Assembly: GCA_029215795.1 (NCBI GenBank)
Contig: JARDYH010000003.1
Span: forward strand, 63,372,109 to 63,436,108
Length of the DNA stretch: 64,000 nucleotides
Direction: 5' to 3'
DNA from: Anniella stebbinsi
Taxonomy: Eukaryota; Chordata; Lepidosauria; Squamata; Anniellidae
Shown in pieces: positions 1 through 58,840 of the stretch. Every line of letters starts with the position of its first letter. The first letter of the stretch is position 1. Below the pieces are notes generated by a model. The model was not told the DNA's origin and made no database searches. It worked only from the letters and a program-made list of their open reading frames with translations. The position numbers and the translations under genes are program-made.

Positions 1-46147
<46,147 letters not shown>

Positions 46148-47335
46148 TCACTATGTATAATTCCATACATAGAATGCTGAAGAAATTGTAAATTGTTTTA
46201 ATTTAGAAGCTTATTGAAACAAATTTTAATTCAATACTTTTAATTAAATAATTGGAATTAACATGGCTTTGTAGCCTATTAGTTTTTAATTTGAAAGACA
46301 AAATCATATTGAAAAAAACAGAATCTACAAAAGCATTTTATATAGATTGTTTTAAAAATTGCATTACATTTTCACCGCATTGCAGTTCAGTCTGACTATA
46401 AATCCTTTAAAAACAACAACAGCCAAATATGTATTAAACCAGTTTTAACAGATATATCTAGAGCTAAGAGGAGAGGTGACTATATCTTTTACAATAATTG
46501 ATAACCATATGCTTAATTTAGGTGGTGCCATTCAAGGTCAATAAAATTAGTCACAGACCTCAACAAAACCTTCAGAGTAAATTTCCTCACTACACTGGCT
46601 TAAATCAATGTTTGAGCTCACATGTACAATTAAAGTAAAACATCTAACAGCAAGAATAAGATCAGTGCTGTAGTTTTAATGTAAGATGCTGAAAGGGATC
46701 ACCAAAAACATCCAGTCAGCAAAAAACTAAGACTCAATTCACAGGATCATCCAAACCATTGTTTGGAGGACAAATAATACAACACAAACTTGCATACTCT
46801 CTTGTGCACCTATGCCCTCACCCATTTTTGTGTTTTATGAAATCAGTTTATCATGATGTCCAAATTGGGCAACTATGGTTTGGGAATGCACTTGAAACCA
46901 TGGATTCAAATCATGGTTTGGAGGTTAACAATCACTATGGCTTACCCAATTTGAACAGTACAGCAGCTCATGGTCAGAGAAAACCCAGAAATGAAGGCAC
47001 TAATTGTGTGAGAGGGGAGGTAGGAGATGGAGTGTATAGAAGCAGTGCACAGGACTACAACACATTTCCAATCCTTCAAACTTTGGTGGTTGAAGGATTG
47101 GATTAGGGATGTGAAGGCCAAGGGGAAAATGGAATTTATTCTTTGAATCATTTTCTTCCAAGGTGTGTGTTTAAAAAAAAAAAAAGGGAGGGGGGAGCAG
47201 GACCTTTACATTGCTAATCAGGACAAGATGCCCAAACTAAACTGTTATCTTCACCCTTCCAGTGGTAAAGATGGAAATGAAGAGAAACGGTTTCCTTTCC
47301 CAAGAGAAAGCTTTTCAGAGTTTGGGGAAGAGCCT

Positions 47336-47430
47336 TAGACTGAAATCCTATGTACACTTATATAGGAGTGAGCCCTGCTGAACTCCATGGGACTTACCAC
47401 CAAGTAAATGTGCATAGAATCAGACTCATA
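47336..47430. repeat. Dispersed palindromic repeat
   Basis: 'gactgaaatcctatgtacac' opens it, 'aggagtgagccctgctgaac' is central and 'aagtaaatgtgcatagaatc' closes it. Nearly full length. Confidence 0.7.
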
Positions 47431-47867
47431 GAATTTAAACAAGCACATTCAGTTGGTCTCATATAATGCATCAAGGAAAAGGTAGTTTTGAGGCCCAAGG
47501 ACTTTGTAAGGCAAAGCCCAGAGAGATGCAATGTAAACTTATAAAATGGATATTCAGGAACCCATTTCCACCAAAAGGCAAACCATCAAATTCTAGCTTT
47601 AAGAGCAGCTTCATTAGGGAGCATATTTGAATAGTATTATTTCTCAATTGTATGACATTAAATCCTTACAAAAATGTTTTCAAAATAGATGCTGTCATAC
47701 AAACAAATATGTTTGAGGCAATAATGTTAGTGCTTAATTCAATTTGCATCCCATCCTTGCTGAGATATGTGAATTTACCAAGTCTCCATTCCAGGAAGAT
47801 CAGAACTGCTTATTATCAAAGGCAGAAGAGTATCAGGCATTTTCAGATCTTTCTCTTCTACAACCAA

Positions 47868-47948
47868 TTTAGGCTGCAATCTTATCAGATGTAAGCCTCA
47901 CTGAGTTCAGTTGAGACTTACTCCAAGATAAATGTGTATAGGACTGTA
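47868..47948. repeat. Dispersed palindromic repeat
   Basis: 'taggctgcaatcttatcag' opens and 'aatgtgtataggactgta' closes, with 'taagcctcactgagttcagt' between. Confidence 0.7.
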
Positions 47949-48239
47949 TAGCAATATCTGATTGAAAATACTGCTACATTAATATAACTATTTCTGATAC
48001 TGCCAGGCACTTTAGAATTCCACTCAACATTACTATGTATAAACAACGCAAATATACCATTAGAGCATATAAACACTGCAAAGATAGTCGTATGTATATA
48101 CAAGTACTAATACGTACCAGCTTTATCACTCTCACATGTTGTTTTCATACAGTAAATATGTCTTTATTTTTTTAAAAAACATTCAGAACAATTTAAAAAA
48201 CAGGCACTATAATTCAATAATAACTCCAAACCCTCTCTA

Positions 48240-48480
48240 AAATAGAAGATTCGGGCTAGCAGAAGCTTATAAGTTGGCCAGGTGCACTTCTCTGGAGAAA
48301 GAGTTTTTAAAAATCTGTCACCACAGAGAAGACTTGAGACCTTACTGCTCTCATTCTGCCTCCATAAACCAAGCAGAGCATCCGCTGAAAAGGAAGGAGT
48401 ATTTGAGGAAAAGTACCAGAGGAAGCTAATCCTTTTGGTAGTTTGAGCTCAGGCTGTTTAGGCAGTGCTGAAGGAGAAGG
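48240..48480 (-). mobile_element. Possible L2-like LINE remnant
   Basis: 'ctctggagaaagagttttt' followed by 'ctgtcaccacagagaagac' resembles the 'gagttccagagcc...gccaccgagaaggcc' block of minus-strand L2. Very decayed. Confidence 0.35.
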
Positions 48481-49383
48481 TGAGGTGGAGGCTTAATAAA
48501 ATCATCAAGTCCCCCTCTCTAATTGGCAAATCATGCCTCCAATCCTGGTAAATTTCTAAAATAAAACACAAAAAACACACCCATAGCCATTGAATCATAA
48601 CAAAAGACAGGGTGGCCCTGTAACTCAAGCACTGCATTCAGGGATTTAAAGTTCAAGCTAGCACCCATAATTGAAGTTGGAAAAGTGCAGGCAAAGTGCA
48701 CATTTTCAAAACTGATGCAATATGATCTCTGTATGCTGTCACATTTTTCACTAGTTGTAGTTTCCAAACACTTAAAAAGACAGCCTTGTTTAAAGTACAT
48801 TATATTAGTACAATCTAGAGGCTATCATCGCATGCATTCTTGATGTAACTGAAGTATTTTTCAGTTACTCATTCTGGGCACAATCCAATAGGATCCTCTC
48901 CTGCACAAACTTCACTGAATTAGTGGTTGAGCTCCTATGTAAACTACATTTTCCATTTGTGTCACAAACAGTACTTCAGATTAAGCCTTTCACCTTCAGT
49001 ACAGCCCACTACACTTTTAGTAATGGCATAGCTGAAGGGAGGGGGAGATTTGTGCAATCGTTTTTTATCATCAAAATTCACTCTCCTTTTAAAGTACTTG
49101 TATGCTGCAACTTACAAAATAATTAAAACCATAAAGCATTTTTAAGATAATCCAATTACAGTTTAAAAACCAACTCACAGTTCTAAATAGAATGCAGATT
49201 GAAACAAGTGAATTTTAAGGACAGTTTAAAAAGTAACAAAGATGGGGCAATACATACTTCTTTTAGGACACAATCTTATGCACGTTTAGAGAGAGAAAAG
49301 TCCTACAGCTTCCAGCGTTCTCCAGCTTGCCATGCCAGACGGGGAAAGCTGGGAGTTGTAGGGATTTTTTTCCCTATCAAAAT

Positions 49384-50236
49384 TATTTATTTATTTATTT
49401 ATTTATATCCCACCTTTTCCCCAATACTGGGATCCAAGGTGGCTTACAAATTAAAACATGTACAGTTAAAACAAATAGAGATATACAAAAATTAAAAATA
49501 TAATTAAACATAGTACAATTTTAAAACATTTAAAACATTTAAAATACACATAATTAAAAAATCTAAACTATAAGCAGTACATCCACAAAGGTCTGAACTA
49601 CTCCCCAAAGGCCTGCTGAAATAGAAAAGTTTTAGCCTGCCTCCGAAAGCACACCAAGGAGGGAGCCAGTCTAGCTTCCCTGGGGAGGGAGTTCCAGAGC
49701 CCCGGGGCAGCCACTGAGAAGGCCCTCTCCCGCTTTCCCACCAGACGTGCCTGTGAAGGTGGTGGGACAGATAGAAGGGCCTCCCATGAAGACCTCAGGG
49801 GACGGGCAGGCTCATAAGGGAGAATATGGTCTTTCAGATATCCTGGACCCGACCCATATAGGGCTTTGTAGTTCATAACCAGCACTTTGAATTGTGCCCG
49901 GAAACAGACTGGAAGTCAGTGGAGCTGTTTTAACAGGGAAGTTGTATGCTCCCTGTAGCCAGCTCTGGTCAACAATCTGGCCGTAGCTCTTTCAACTAGC
50001 TGAAGTTTCCGAACACTCTTCAAAGGCAGCCCCATGTAGAGCGCATTACAGTAACAGGCCAACGGCAAAGGAGTTGAACAGAAGTTCCCCTGCACCACCT
50101 TCTGGGTCTGCCCTTCTAGGAAGGAGTGGAGCCACTGTAAAACAGTGCCTCCAAGTCCCATCCCAGCGAGGCGGCCCAGGAGGATACCATGGGCGATGGT
50201 ATCGAACACCACTGAGAGGTCCAGCAGAACTAACAG
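49384..50236 (-). mobile_element. L2-clade LINE (3' part of a split, internally deleted copy)
   Basis: The minus strand reads VVFDTIAHGILLGRLAGMGL (RT palm), jumps within one open frame to CYCNALYMGLPLKSVRKLQL, and then YLKDHILPYEPARPLRSSWE and ERAFSVAAPGLWNSLPREAR to the 3' end at a (TTTA)n run (49384-49406). The segment with the catalytic YADD box is deleted. A plus-strand L2 separates this part from the rest at 51295-51880. Confidence 0.85.
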
Positions 50237-51288
50237 TCATCCAGAGTTTTGGAGTGCGTTGTCATCAGTATGCTGATGACACGCAGCTCTATTTCTCCTT
50301 TTCATCATCATCAGGTGAAGCTGTGGATGTGCTGAACCAGTGCTTGGCTGCGACAATGGACTGCATGAGGGCTAATAAACTGAAACTCAATCCAGACAAG
50401 ACTGAGACACTGTTAGTGGGTGGTTCCGCTGACTGGATGGTGTTCAACCTGTTCTGGATGGGGTTGCACTCCCCTTGAAGGAGCGGGTTCGTAGCTTGGG
50501 GGATCTCCTACAACCACCTTTGTCACTTGAGGCACAGGTGGCCTCAGTGGCACGGAGTGCCTTCTACCAACTTCGGTTGGTGGCCCAGCTACGTCCCTAT
50601 CTGGACAGGGATAACCTGGCTTCAGTTGTCCATGCTCTGGTAACCTCCAAGTTAGATTACTGCAATGCACTCTACGTGGGGCTGCCTTTGAAGGTGGTTT
50701 GGAAGCTGCAGCTTGTGCAAAATGCAGCGGCCAGATTGATAACCGGAACTAGTAGGTTCGAACATATAAGACCTACTCTGGCCCGCTTGCATTGGCTGCC
50801 TGTATGTTTCCGAGCCCAATTCAAGCCTTACACGGCTTGAGACCACAATACCTGATGGAACGCCTTTCCCGACATGAACCTACCCGAACACTACGTTCAA
50901 CATCTAAGGCCCTCCTCCAAGTGCCTCCTCCGAGGGAAGCTCGGAGGTCGGCAACAAGAGAGAGGGCCTTCTCTGTGGTGGCCCCCCAATTGTGGAACGA
51001 TCTCCCTGGCGCCAACATTGTTATCTTTTCAGCGCCAGGTCAAGACTTTCCTCTTCTCTCAGGCATTTGGCAATATCTGAGGAGCCTGGGTTTGTTTTGT
51101 TTTGTTAGCTTTTTTGAAGTGTTGTAGTGGTTTTTAAATGTACAGATTGTGTATATGTTGTATGTTTTTGCTGTTTTAATTTTTGTATATTGTTTTTAAT
51201 TGTTTTTAATCCTATGTAAACCGCCCAGAGAGCTTCGGCTATGGGGCGGTATACAAATGTATAAATAAATAAATAATATAATATAATA
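50237..51288 (+). mobile_element. L2-clade LINE, 5'-truncated, inserted into a minus-strand L2
   Basis: The plus strand starts inside RT with the YADDTQLYFSF box, continues LKLNPDKTETLLVG, then after a frameshift VHALVTSKLDYCNALYVGLP and QLVQNAAARLITG, and ends with FSVVAPQLWNDL and the 3' untranslated block 'gtaaaccgcccagagagctt' and an (ATA)n-like tail. Six-base direct repeats 'taacag' (50231-50236 and 51289-51294) flank it. Confidence 0.88.
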
Positions 51289-51880
51289 TAACAGAGACAC
51301 ACTCGCCCTGCCCAGTTCCCGGAGTAGGTCATCCATCAAGGCAACCAAAGCTGTTTCTGTCCCATAACCAGGTCTGAATCCAGATTGAAATAGATCTAGA
51401 TAATCCATCTCATCTAGGAGTCCCTGGAGTTGGGAGGCCACCACACGCTCCAATACCTTGCCCAGAAATGGGATATTGGAGACTGGCCGGTAATTGTCTA
51501 ACACATTCGGGTTCAAGGAGGGCTTTTTCAACGTAGGTTGTACTACTGCCTCCTTCAGGCAGAGTGGAACCCTGCATTGACAAAGGGAGGCATTAACCAC
51601 TCCTCTCACTCACTCGGCCAGTCCCCCTCTGTCTGCTTTTACAAGCCAGGAAGGACAAGGATCTAGCATACATGGAGCGGCTCTTACCTCTTCAAGGATC
51701 TTGTCCACATCATCAGGCTGTACAAATTGAAAAGTATCCAATAACACTGGACAAGCAGGTGCCAAAATTACATCCACTGGGTCTGTATCAACTATAGCAT
51801 CCAAGTCAGAGCAGATCCGATCGATTTTGTCTGCAAAGTGCTGGCCAAATTGGTCACAGCGGGCTACATGCATAGGATCA
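51289..51880 (-). mobile_element. L2-clade LINE (5' part of the split copy)
   Basis: The minus strand encodes the endonuclease-RT linker (FADKIDRICSDLDAIVDTDP) and the RT fingers: LKEAVVQPTLKKPSLNPN, LDNYRPVSNIPFLGKVLERV and FQSGFRPGYGTETALVALMD. It joins the palm at 50225 across the inserted element. There is one frame break at about 51610. Confidence 0.85.
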
Positions 51881-51894
51881 CACCCTTATATATT

Positions 51895-52097
51895 GCACCT
51901 ATCTATATTACTTATGTATTTATTTGTAAATTTATGAATCACATTTTGCCCAACAGAACTGTCAAGGTGACTTACTTCTTTTGGGAATGTGTTCCAAACC
52001 ATGGGGCCACTAGCAAAAAGGCCCTCTTTCTAGTGCCCACTATTCTGATCCATCTTGAGTGCAGGTTTGTGGGCAGGAAGACATCAGAGATTCCTAT
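51895..52097 (-). mobile_element. L2-clade LINE relic, left part (split by hAT-like element)
   Basis: 'ttatgtatttatttgtaaat' gives the 3' end, then 'ttccaaaccatggggccact' and 'aaggccctctttctagtgcc', the reverse of L2 C-terminal and untranslated sequence. It resumes at 53597. Confidence 0.6.
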
Positions 52098-52613
52098 TAG
52101 GACTATGCACCGCTTCAGTTCTGGATCCAAATTCAGAACCAAAGCAGGGTGATTCAGGCCAAATCCGTCCAGATTTGAACTGATCTGGACCGATCCAGAT
52201 GATTCTGAAAGCCAGACAGCCTGTCTGGAAAATGTAACAATTTACTTAAGATTAGGGAGGGGAAGAGGAGGCATTTAGAGCAAGGAACTGAGCCTTGGCA
52301 AGTGACATCTCTAGGTGCCAATAGGGCTAAACTTTTAACCTAACAGTCTCCAATTGCAATGGTGGAGGCCGGGGGTTCTGTATAACAGGAGATTATGCTT
52401 TCGTTTCCCAGTGTGAGAGTTGGTTGAAGGTGGAGAGTTCTTTATTATTGGATTGTGTTAGTGCAATTTTACCTTTCTTCCTTCCTTAGAAACACTGGGA
52501 AATTTTTTACCTGTGACAAAAGCCTCTTGCTTGTTTGCCTGTTGCTTGCTTTCCTTTGTGTACATCAAATGACCTTAAGAAGAATATGATCAGGCTAGGC
52601 AATATGCATTTTA

Positions 52614-52627
52614 ATATATATATATAT
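52614..52627. repeat. Short (AT)n run
   Basis: Seven AT units at the edge of the CR1 fragment. Confidence 0.8.
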
Positions 52628-52639
52628 GTTCGCTTCATC

Positions 52640-53050
52640 TTAGCCTTCTTTATACAAACTGGGAAAAGGGCTGCTAAAATGATCAGAGGATTGGAACTAC
52701 TACTCTATAAAGAAAGGCTTCAATATTTGGTCTATTTAATTTAGAAGAAAAACAAAAAAGTGGGGAGGTTTGTAAAATTATATGGAATAGAGAAAGTGAG
52801 GCAGTGCAATAAGCTCCAGAGTTCAGTGTGACTTACGCCCAGGTAATATGTATTGCAGCCAAAGAGAGGTATAACTTTTTTCTTCCCTTAATGGGAAGAG
52901 CCTCAGGTAGTCCAGTGAAGCTGAATAATGGCAGATTCAGGACAGACAAAAGGAAAGTACTAAGGGAGAGGGGTTATTCTGCACTTCAAAAAAACCTACC
53001 AGAGATTAGGGATAGTGACCTCCTATTTGTCACCTTAAATACATTCTGAT
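52640..53050 (+). mobile_element. CR1-clade (L3-like) LINE, C-terminal coding fragment
   Basis: The plus strand gives AAKMIRGLELLLYKERLQYL, then GSPVKLNNGRFRTDKRK, both CR1 C-terminal landmarks, with stops between. A palindromic repeat interrupts it at 52801-52865. Confidence 0.75.
52801..52865. repeat. Dispersed palindromic repeat inside a CR1 fragment
   Basis: 'agtgcaataagctccagagt' then 'gtgacttacgcccaggtaa' and 'tatgtattgcagcc' at its end. Truncated at the left. Confidence 0.65.
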
Positions 53051-53596
53051 TAGGATTAGGATGATTAGGTTTTAACCTTCTGTTTTAGTTTTTGAGAAGA
53101 GGAAAGTTTATGCATGGCTAGCACAAAAGCCACTATATGGAACTGTCTGAAATTTGGCATGTTCAGTCACCTCCATAGGAGCTGTCACACCCCCAAATTC
53201 CATCACTTATGTGGAAGTACAAAAAAAAATTATAGCTCTTTCTTTTGACAGATTTTCTTGAAAAAAGCAAATGTTACCTGTGGCTAGCACAAAAGCCACT
53301 GGACCTAGCTGTCTGAAATTTGACAGGCTCTATCACCTCCATAGGGGCTACCGGGTCTCCAAATTTCAAGTATTTATGGTAAAAACGAAAAAGGTATGGG
53401 CATTTCTGTTTTCCAATGCAAGTCAATGGGAAAATGTAAAATCTGAATAATTTGGATTTCTGAATTTTGCTTCGGATCCAGAGTCCAAAGCGGGTTGGAT
53501 TGGGTCCGAATTGGTCCAAAGTGGATTGGGGGCAAATCCAAAATTCCAAATCAGTCTCTGAAGCAGGTTGGGGTGTGTGTCTGTGCACAGCCCTAG

Positions 53597-54170
53597 TTCC
53601 TATGAGTGCAGCCAATCCTTCATATAACTTGATCCCAAGCAGTTCCACTATTTAAAGGTGAACATCAGCACTTTAACATGAGCCTGGGAATGATTAGGCA
53701 GCCAATGCAGCTGGTACAGCATTGATGTTACACATTCTGAATGCCTATCCCCACAAGTATCTGCTGGCTGCATGCTGCTCTGGTTGTAATTTCCAAATCA
53801 TCTTAAAATCAGACCCATGTAGAGTGAATTACAGTAATCGAAGTTTGAATGTAACCATGGCATACATAAGGAAGGTCAGCCTTCTCTACAGGGTTGCAGC
53901 TGATGAATCAGCCTAAGCTGGTAAAAGGTAGTCCTAGCCACCTGTGCCTCCACAGAGGGCAAAAAGTCCAGGAAAACACACACAAACAAAATCCAACCCT
54001 GTCCAACCCTGGTTGCAAGGCTCCATTCAGATTGGTAGACTTCCTAACATATGGTGCCTCCATCTAATTTGGATTAAGCTTCAGATTGTTTGCCCTCATC
54101 TATCCCAAAACTGCTCCCAGAATCCTGTTCAGGAGTTTCCACAGACTCCATGGAACTAACAGGTGGAAAA
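53597..54170 (-). mobile_element. L2-clade LINE relic, right part
   Basis: 'ggcagccaatgcagctggta', 'tcagacccatgtagagtgaa' and 'ttacagtaatcgaagtttg' align in order with the minus-strand L2 sequence at 49900-50050. Continues the block at 51895-52097. Confidence 0.65.
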
Positions 54171-54259
54171 GAAAAGTAGAGCTGCAATTTATCTACATAC
54201 TGATAACACTTCAGCGTAGCCCAAACCTGACAGTCAGGTCAGTTAAAAGGAAGGACACA

Positions 54260-54585
54260 TAAAAGGAAGATGTATTCATACAGTGCGTAGTTAAACTATG
54301 GAATTCCACAAGATGTAGTGATGGCTGCCAACTTGGACAGCTTTAAAAGGGGATTAGATAAATTCATGGAGTATAATGCTATCAATGGCTACTAGTTAGG
54401 ATGGCGATATATTACCTCTAGTATTGGAGAAAGTATGGCTCGTGCCTCTGAATACCAGTTGCTGGGGAACATGAGCGAAAGGGTGCTGTTGCACTCATGA
54501 ACTGCTTGTGAGTTTCCCATAGAAAAAAAAATGCTGGACTAGATAGGTCTTTGTCTGATCCAGTACAGCTCTTCTATTTAGGTTC
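54260..54585 (+). mobile_element. CR1-clade (L3-like) LINE 3' end
   Basis: 'ggaattccacaagatgtagt', 'ggggattagataaattcatg' and 'gctggactagataggtcttt' are the reverse of the copy at 19955-20260. Includes the C-terminal codons for the 'NSLPQDV...GFKRG..DKFME' block. Confidence 0.85.
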
Positions 54586-55271
54586 ACTATTACGCAAGAT
54601 TTGAAACTGGTTATTAGATTTTAAATGAATACCATAAAAATTGTGCCCTACAATCACTTACACTTTATTAAACCAAGGGAAACAAGTAATGCATATTACA
54701 ATCAGAACATCCATTCCCACCAACTCTTTTGCACCCTAAAAGCCTATGTAAATGAAGTGCTCATCAGTCTATCTTGTAAACAAAGCTGGACTGACAAGCT
54801 GCCTTAAGCAACAAACTCCATGAAGAGGGTAAGAAAAGGTCCTATTAGTCATCGCCACCCACTTTATCTCAGGTAGCGGAAGTACTCAAAGCAATAACAA
54901 CTCCCGTTTCTTAAAGCACACAAAGGAACTTTAAGAACCTACCTTTCGGTATCTTGGCCTGGCACTGTTTAGGATGTTAAAGGTAACAACCACCTCTTTA
55001 AATTAGGCACAGAAAAACTCAATCAGAGCTGTTTGAATGTTATATGTTCCCTCCACCCAGCTTTTAAATACACCCTACCCACTGTATTCTGCCCCTCTGA
55101 TAATTATGATGAGCCAGGGCTTCTCTTACAAACTTCGAGCTAGGTAAAGATATTATCCCCACAGTTGCCCTAAAAAGTGGCATGGCTAGTCCACTTCTTG
55201 AATTAGAAATGCAGTGCAGGATTCTTCCAGCAGTTACCCTGTGCTTCAGACGTACTATAGGAATGAATTCT

Positions 55272-55287
55272 CCCCCCCCCCCCCCCC
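55272..55287. repeat. C homopolymer run
   Basis: About 16 consecutive C residues. Confidence 0.85.
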
Positions 55288-56479
55288 AGCTTCATACTCA
55301 GGAGCGCTGGGGTTTGTCCGTATCATGTTATGCTTCTGAGATGCACAGAACCAGAACTACAATTTGTTTACCCCTGATAAGTGTATGGAAATTTGTATTG
55401 TATGGAGGGGCTGGAGGGAATAATGTGTGATGCCAGGCTGATTGCAATCCCTTAAACATGGTTTAAAAGGCAATTTTTAACATGCAAACATCAAATACAC
55501 GTGCAAAAAGAATTTAAGCTAATCACTAGCAGATATTCTATCATTCAGATAGAACATACTTAATAGACTACAGAGGCAACCTTTACTATTATTTCCCCTT
55601 TCTAAAAACAATGTAAAGGATATGTGCTTGATGCTCAGATATAAAGCTAACCCTGAATATAACCCAGATATAACCCTAAATGCTTCCTGCTTATAAAACA
55701 AAACTAAATTACACTGGAATTAGTTACCCTTACCCATATATATTGTGGCATTAAAGAGGTTATATTTTAACTGTCTCTGGGTTAGCATCAATGACTGATA
55801 CCCTTGCAGACCTATTTTAACATAGACTCAGAACTACAATATTGTTGAATTTTGCTGGAGAAAGTGAGTGGATTTCTCAAAATGATTATATTCACATGTT
55901 CATATGTTTAGGGTTTGACAACAGATTTTTAGCAAATTATTTGAACCCTTAAGTAATTAAATTTAAATTCATTTTTGTATTTCCAAATCCCCTATGTAAA
56001 TTCCTTTTTTACTTAAATAAGGAAAGAACAAAATTCATTTTGTTAAATATATTGCAAGTTGCAATCTTTAATATTTTATTTTTGTTCCCTATTACAGTCT
56101 AGCAGAACCAAAACTGGACTTAAAAAACAATCCCAACAAACTGAAACGGCAGCACGACTTCCCACTTTTCCTGCAATTGCAGCATGGTACTGTGGCTTGT
56201 GGCATGTGCTCATACTATAAACACAAATGATTAAATAGACTTGATCTTTCAACTTCCTCCTGCTGCAATTACAATACTATACATTGGTGTGCAGCATATG
56301 ATCATGTTAGAAACATGGCAGATAATGGGCTATACTCATTAATCCCCATAGAACAGCAATTGCATTTGGAAAAAGTATTGGCACAGCATTCTCACACATA
56401 AGAGGCTCCAGTGTAGATCCTACCATGTTTACTTTGTCCTATAATTGAGTCATGATTTTATTAGGTGTCATTATATATA

Positions 56480-56625
56480 TGGTGTGATCTGATTTTAATT
56501 GTTAATTTTGGTTTTACCATTTTTTTATTGTTTGATCATTTTTATCATTCTTTTATTGTGTTTTGTAGTTTTAAATTTTGTACACCACCCTAAAAGGTGG
56601 CTTACTGTAAGCCGCCCATTAGTAT
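56480..56625 (+). mobile_element. Possible LINE 3' tail
   Basis: T-rich sequence ending 'ttttgtacaccaccctaaaa' and 'gtaagccgcccattagtat' resembles L2-type 3' ends. Confidence 0.35.
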
Positions 56626-58349
56626 ACAGTTTTGTACTTCAAGGCAAAGAATGAAAAAGCCCTAAGTAGATCACTCAAACCCTGGCCATTTGGGGGTTAT
56701 TTAGCCCTCCTACAAGCTATGCTGACTGGGTTTGGATGACATGACGTGCACCAGGCAGGTGATTAAGCAAATGGTGCCCTGCATGCGCTGGGGCTTAAAC
56801 AAGCCACCATGGCTTGCTTAAGGCACAGTGATCGTGCTGGGTCAAAACTGAAAATGTACAAATTGTGAATTCTGAAATCCAGAATTTCCATGATAATTTA
56901 TATTATATTCAAAATAAATATATTTTGCCCAATTCTGTGTAGCCATGTAAGGTTTTATCAAAATAACATGTTTGGGTAAAAATTTACCATGTGTGGCTCA
57001 ATATGTGGAAGATTTTCCTGACGATGAATATATAGAAACCAGAGATTATTATATACCACCCAGTTAAGCTAGAAGAATCTTATGCTGCTATAAGCAAGTA
57101 TGTGTATATTTTTATACTTTACAATTCACAGAATTTTGCTTTCTTGGTGTAGATTTTAACACTGCAGAAAGCAATGTGTGGCAAAAGCGACCCACACTGT
57201 ATATAAAGTGATACAATGAGGTACAATAGGACTCTATAGTTTATAACTGAAGAAAGAAAGATTCTAGTTTAAAAACCACAGAATAGTGCTATCCAGAGTT
57301 ATACAATCTCAGGCTTGTAAAAGTTTTTCTCATTTAATGTTAATGCTATTGATGGCATGCAAGCTATAAGACAAAGCTTTCCTATAAATCACACTGGTTA
57401 ATTTTCAGAATGGCTAAACATCTGTGCCCAGAGCTCAGATAATTTTCATTCTTGATAACACTAGTGCAATAAAGTCTGAAAACATGGACAAAGAGGGTTT
57501 TTAGGACCAAAGTACACTAGCAGTACTGTTGGCTTTCCAATGCAAGCATAACAAATCAAAATAATACTGCATCTACTTAATTTGATGTTTTAAAGTATGG
57601 TTTCAATGAGAGGCAGCCAAGAGAAATACACAGCTATGCTACTAGATGAAATGCTGAGATGGATAAATATCTTGGCTAAAACTAATACTGTTCCAAGAGA
57701 GAAACAAAGTGTTGGAATTAACATATGGGACAGCAGAAGCAGCTACTCTAAATCACAGAGCTATCGCTCCCTTCAACATTGTTTTCGCCAAGATATGCAG
57801 AACTACTAATGATTCTTCTTGGAGAATCAAAATCCCACTCCTAATAGGACCTATCTTATGGACATTCTATCAAATGCCTGCAGTAAACTGTTATAACTAA
57901 CCAATATGAATTTAGTTCAGAATCAATAGAAAACTGGAATTCTTATTTATAGCACTAACTCAAAGTCAAGGAAGTTGATACACTAAGAAGGCATCAGCAA
58001 TTGGCAGACCCTGGGTAGTGCCATCTGGTCTCCCTATTAGCAAATCCCAAACAGAAAAAAAATTGTATGGATCAGCAGCATCTGTGACAACAGGATCTGG
58101 TGGCTTCCCCCTACCCCAGCACTTCCTTATCAAAGTGTCCCTCTGACAAAATTAGGTTTCTGACCAGTGCTCTAGGCCTTTTATAAAAAATAAAGAGCAA
58201 TTGCATCTTAATGACTTGAAATTGTGGGTTGTTGTCCCATGTGAACTGTGCACTATGGTTTAACTATGGGTTGTTAACAATTAACAACTCAGAGTTCACA
58301 ACCCAACAACAGACCATGAATTCTCTTCCTGGATTGTTTGTGGCTAACA

Positions 58350-58388
58350 AATAATAATAATAATAATAACAATAACATAATAATAATA

Positions 58389-58424
<36 letters not shown>

Positions 58425-58840
58425 TCTTACCCGCCTCTCCCTTTGGATCAAGACAGGGAACAACATTAGTTCAATACAATATAAATCAAATACATAAAAT
58501 TAATTAAAAGAGCAAATAAAACCAATACAATATCAAAATAACAATCATGACATCTTAAAATTCTTAGGTTTAAAATTCATCTGGGTAGGCCTGCCGGAAG
58601 AGACTAGTCTTTATAACTGTCTTAAACTTGGAGAGAGTGTTAAGTTGACGAATCACTTCCGGCAGGCCACTCCACAGTCTGGGCGTGACAGAAGAAAAAG
58701 TCCTCTGGGTAACAGTTGTCATCCTAGTTTTGGCTGACTGAAGCAAGTTCTCCCCAGAGGACCTGAGTGTGTGAGGTGGTTTGTATGGGAGAAGGCGATC
58801 CTGCAGGTAACCTGGACATAGCAATGGCAATGTTATCAGA
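58350..58840 (-). mobile_element. L2-clade LINE, C-terminal part and 3' end
   Basis: The minus strand encodes YLQDRLLPYKPPHTLRSSGE, then TFSSVTPRLWSGLPEVIRQL and KTVIKTSLFRQAYPDEF, and the 3' untranslated end with 'cttacccgcctctcc' (plus strand) and an (AAT)n tail at 58350-58424. It is the same subfamily as the insertion at 8048-8312. Confidence 0.85.

Larger units (their letters stand above)
52098..53596. mobile_element. hAT-like non-autonomous DNA transposon, ~1.5 kb with insertions
   Basis: Inverted ends 'taggactatgcac' (left) and 'gtgcacagccct' (right) are flanked by a 7-8-bp direct repeat 'ttcctat(t/g)' at 52091 and 53597, as hAT elements make. The right part holds two tandem units of about 180 bp (53110-53270 and 53275-53400) sharing 'ggctagcacaaaagccact' and 'cacctccatagg'. 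A CR1 fragment (52640-53050) lies in the middle. No transposase frame is present. Confidence 0.65.
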
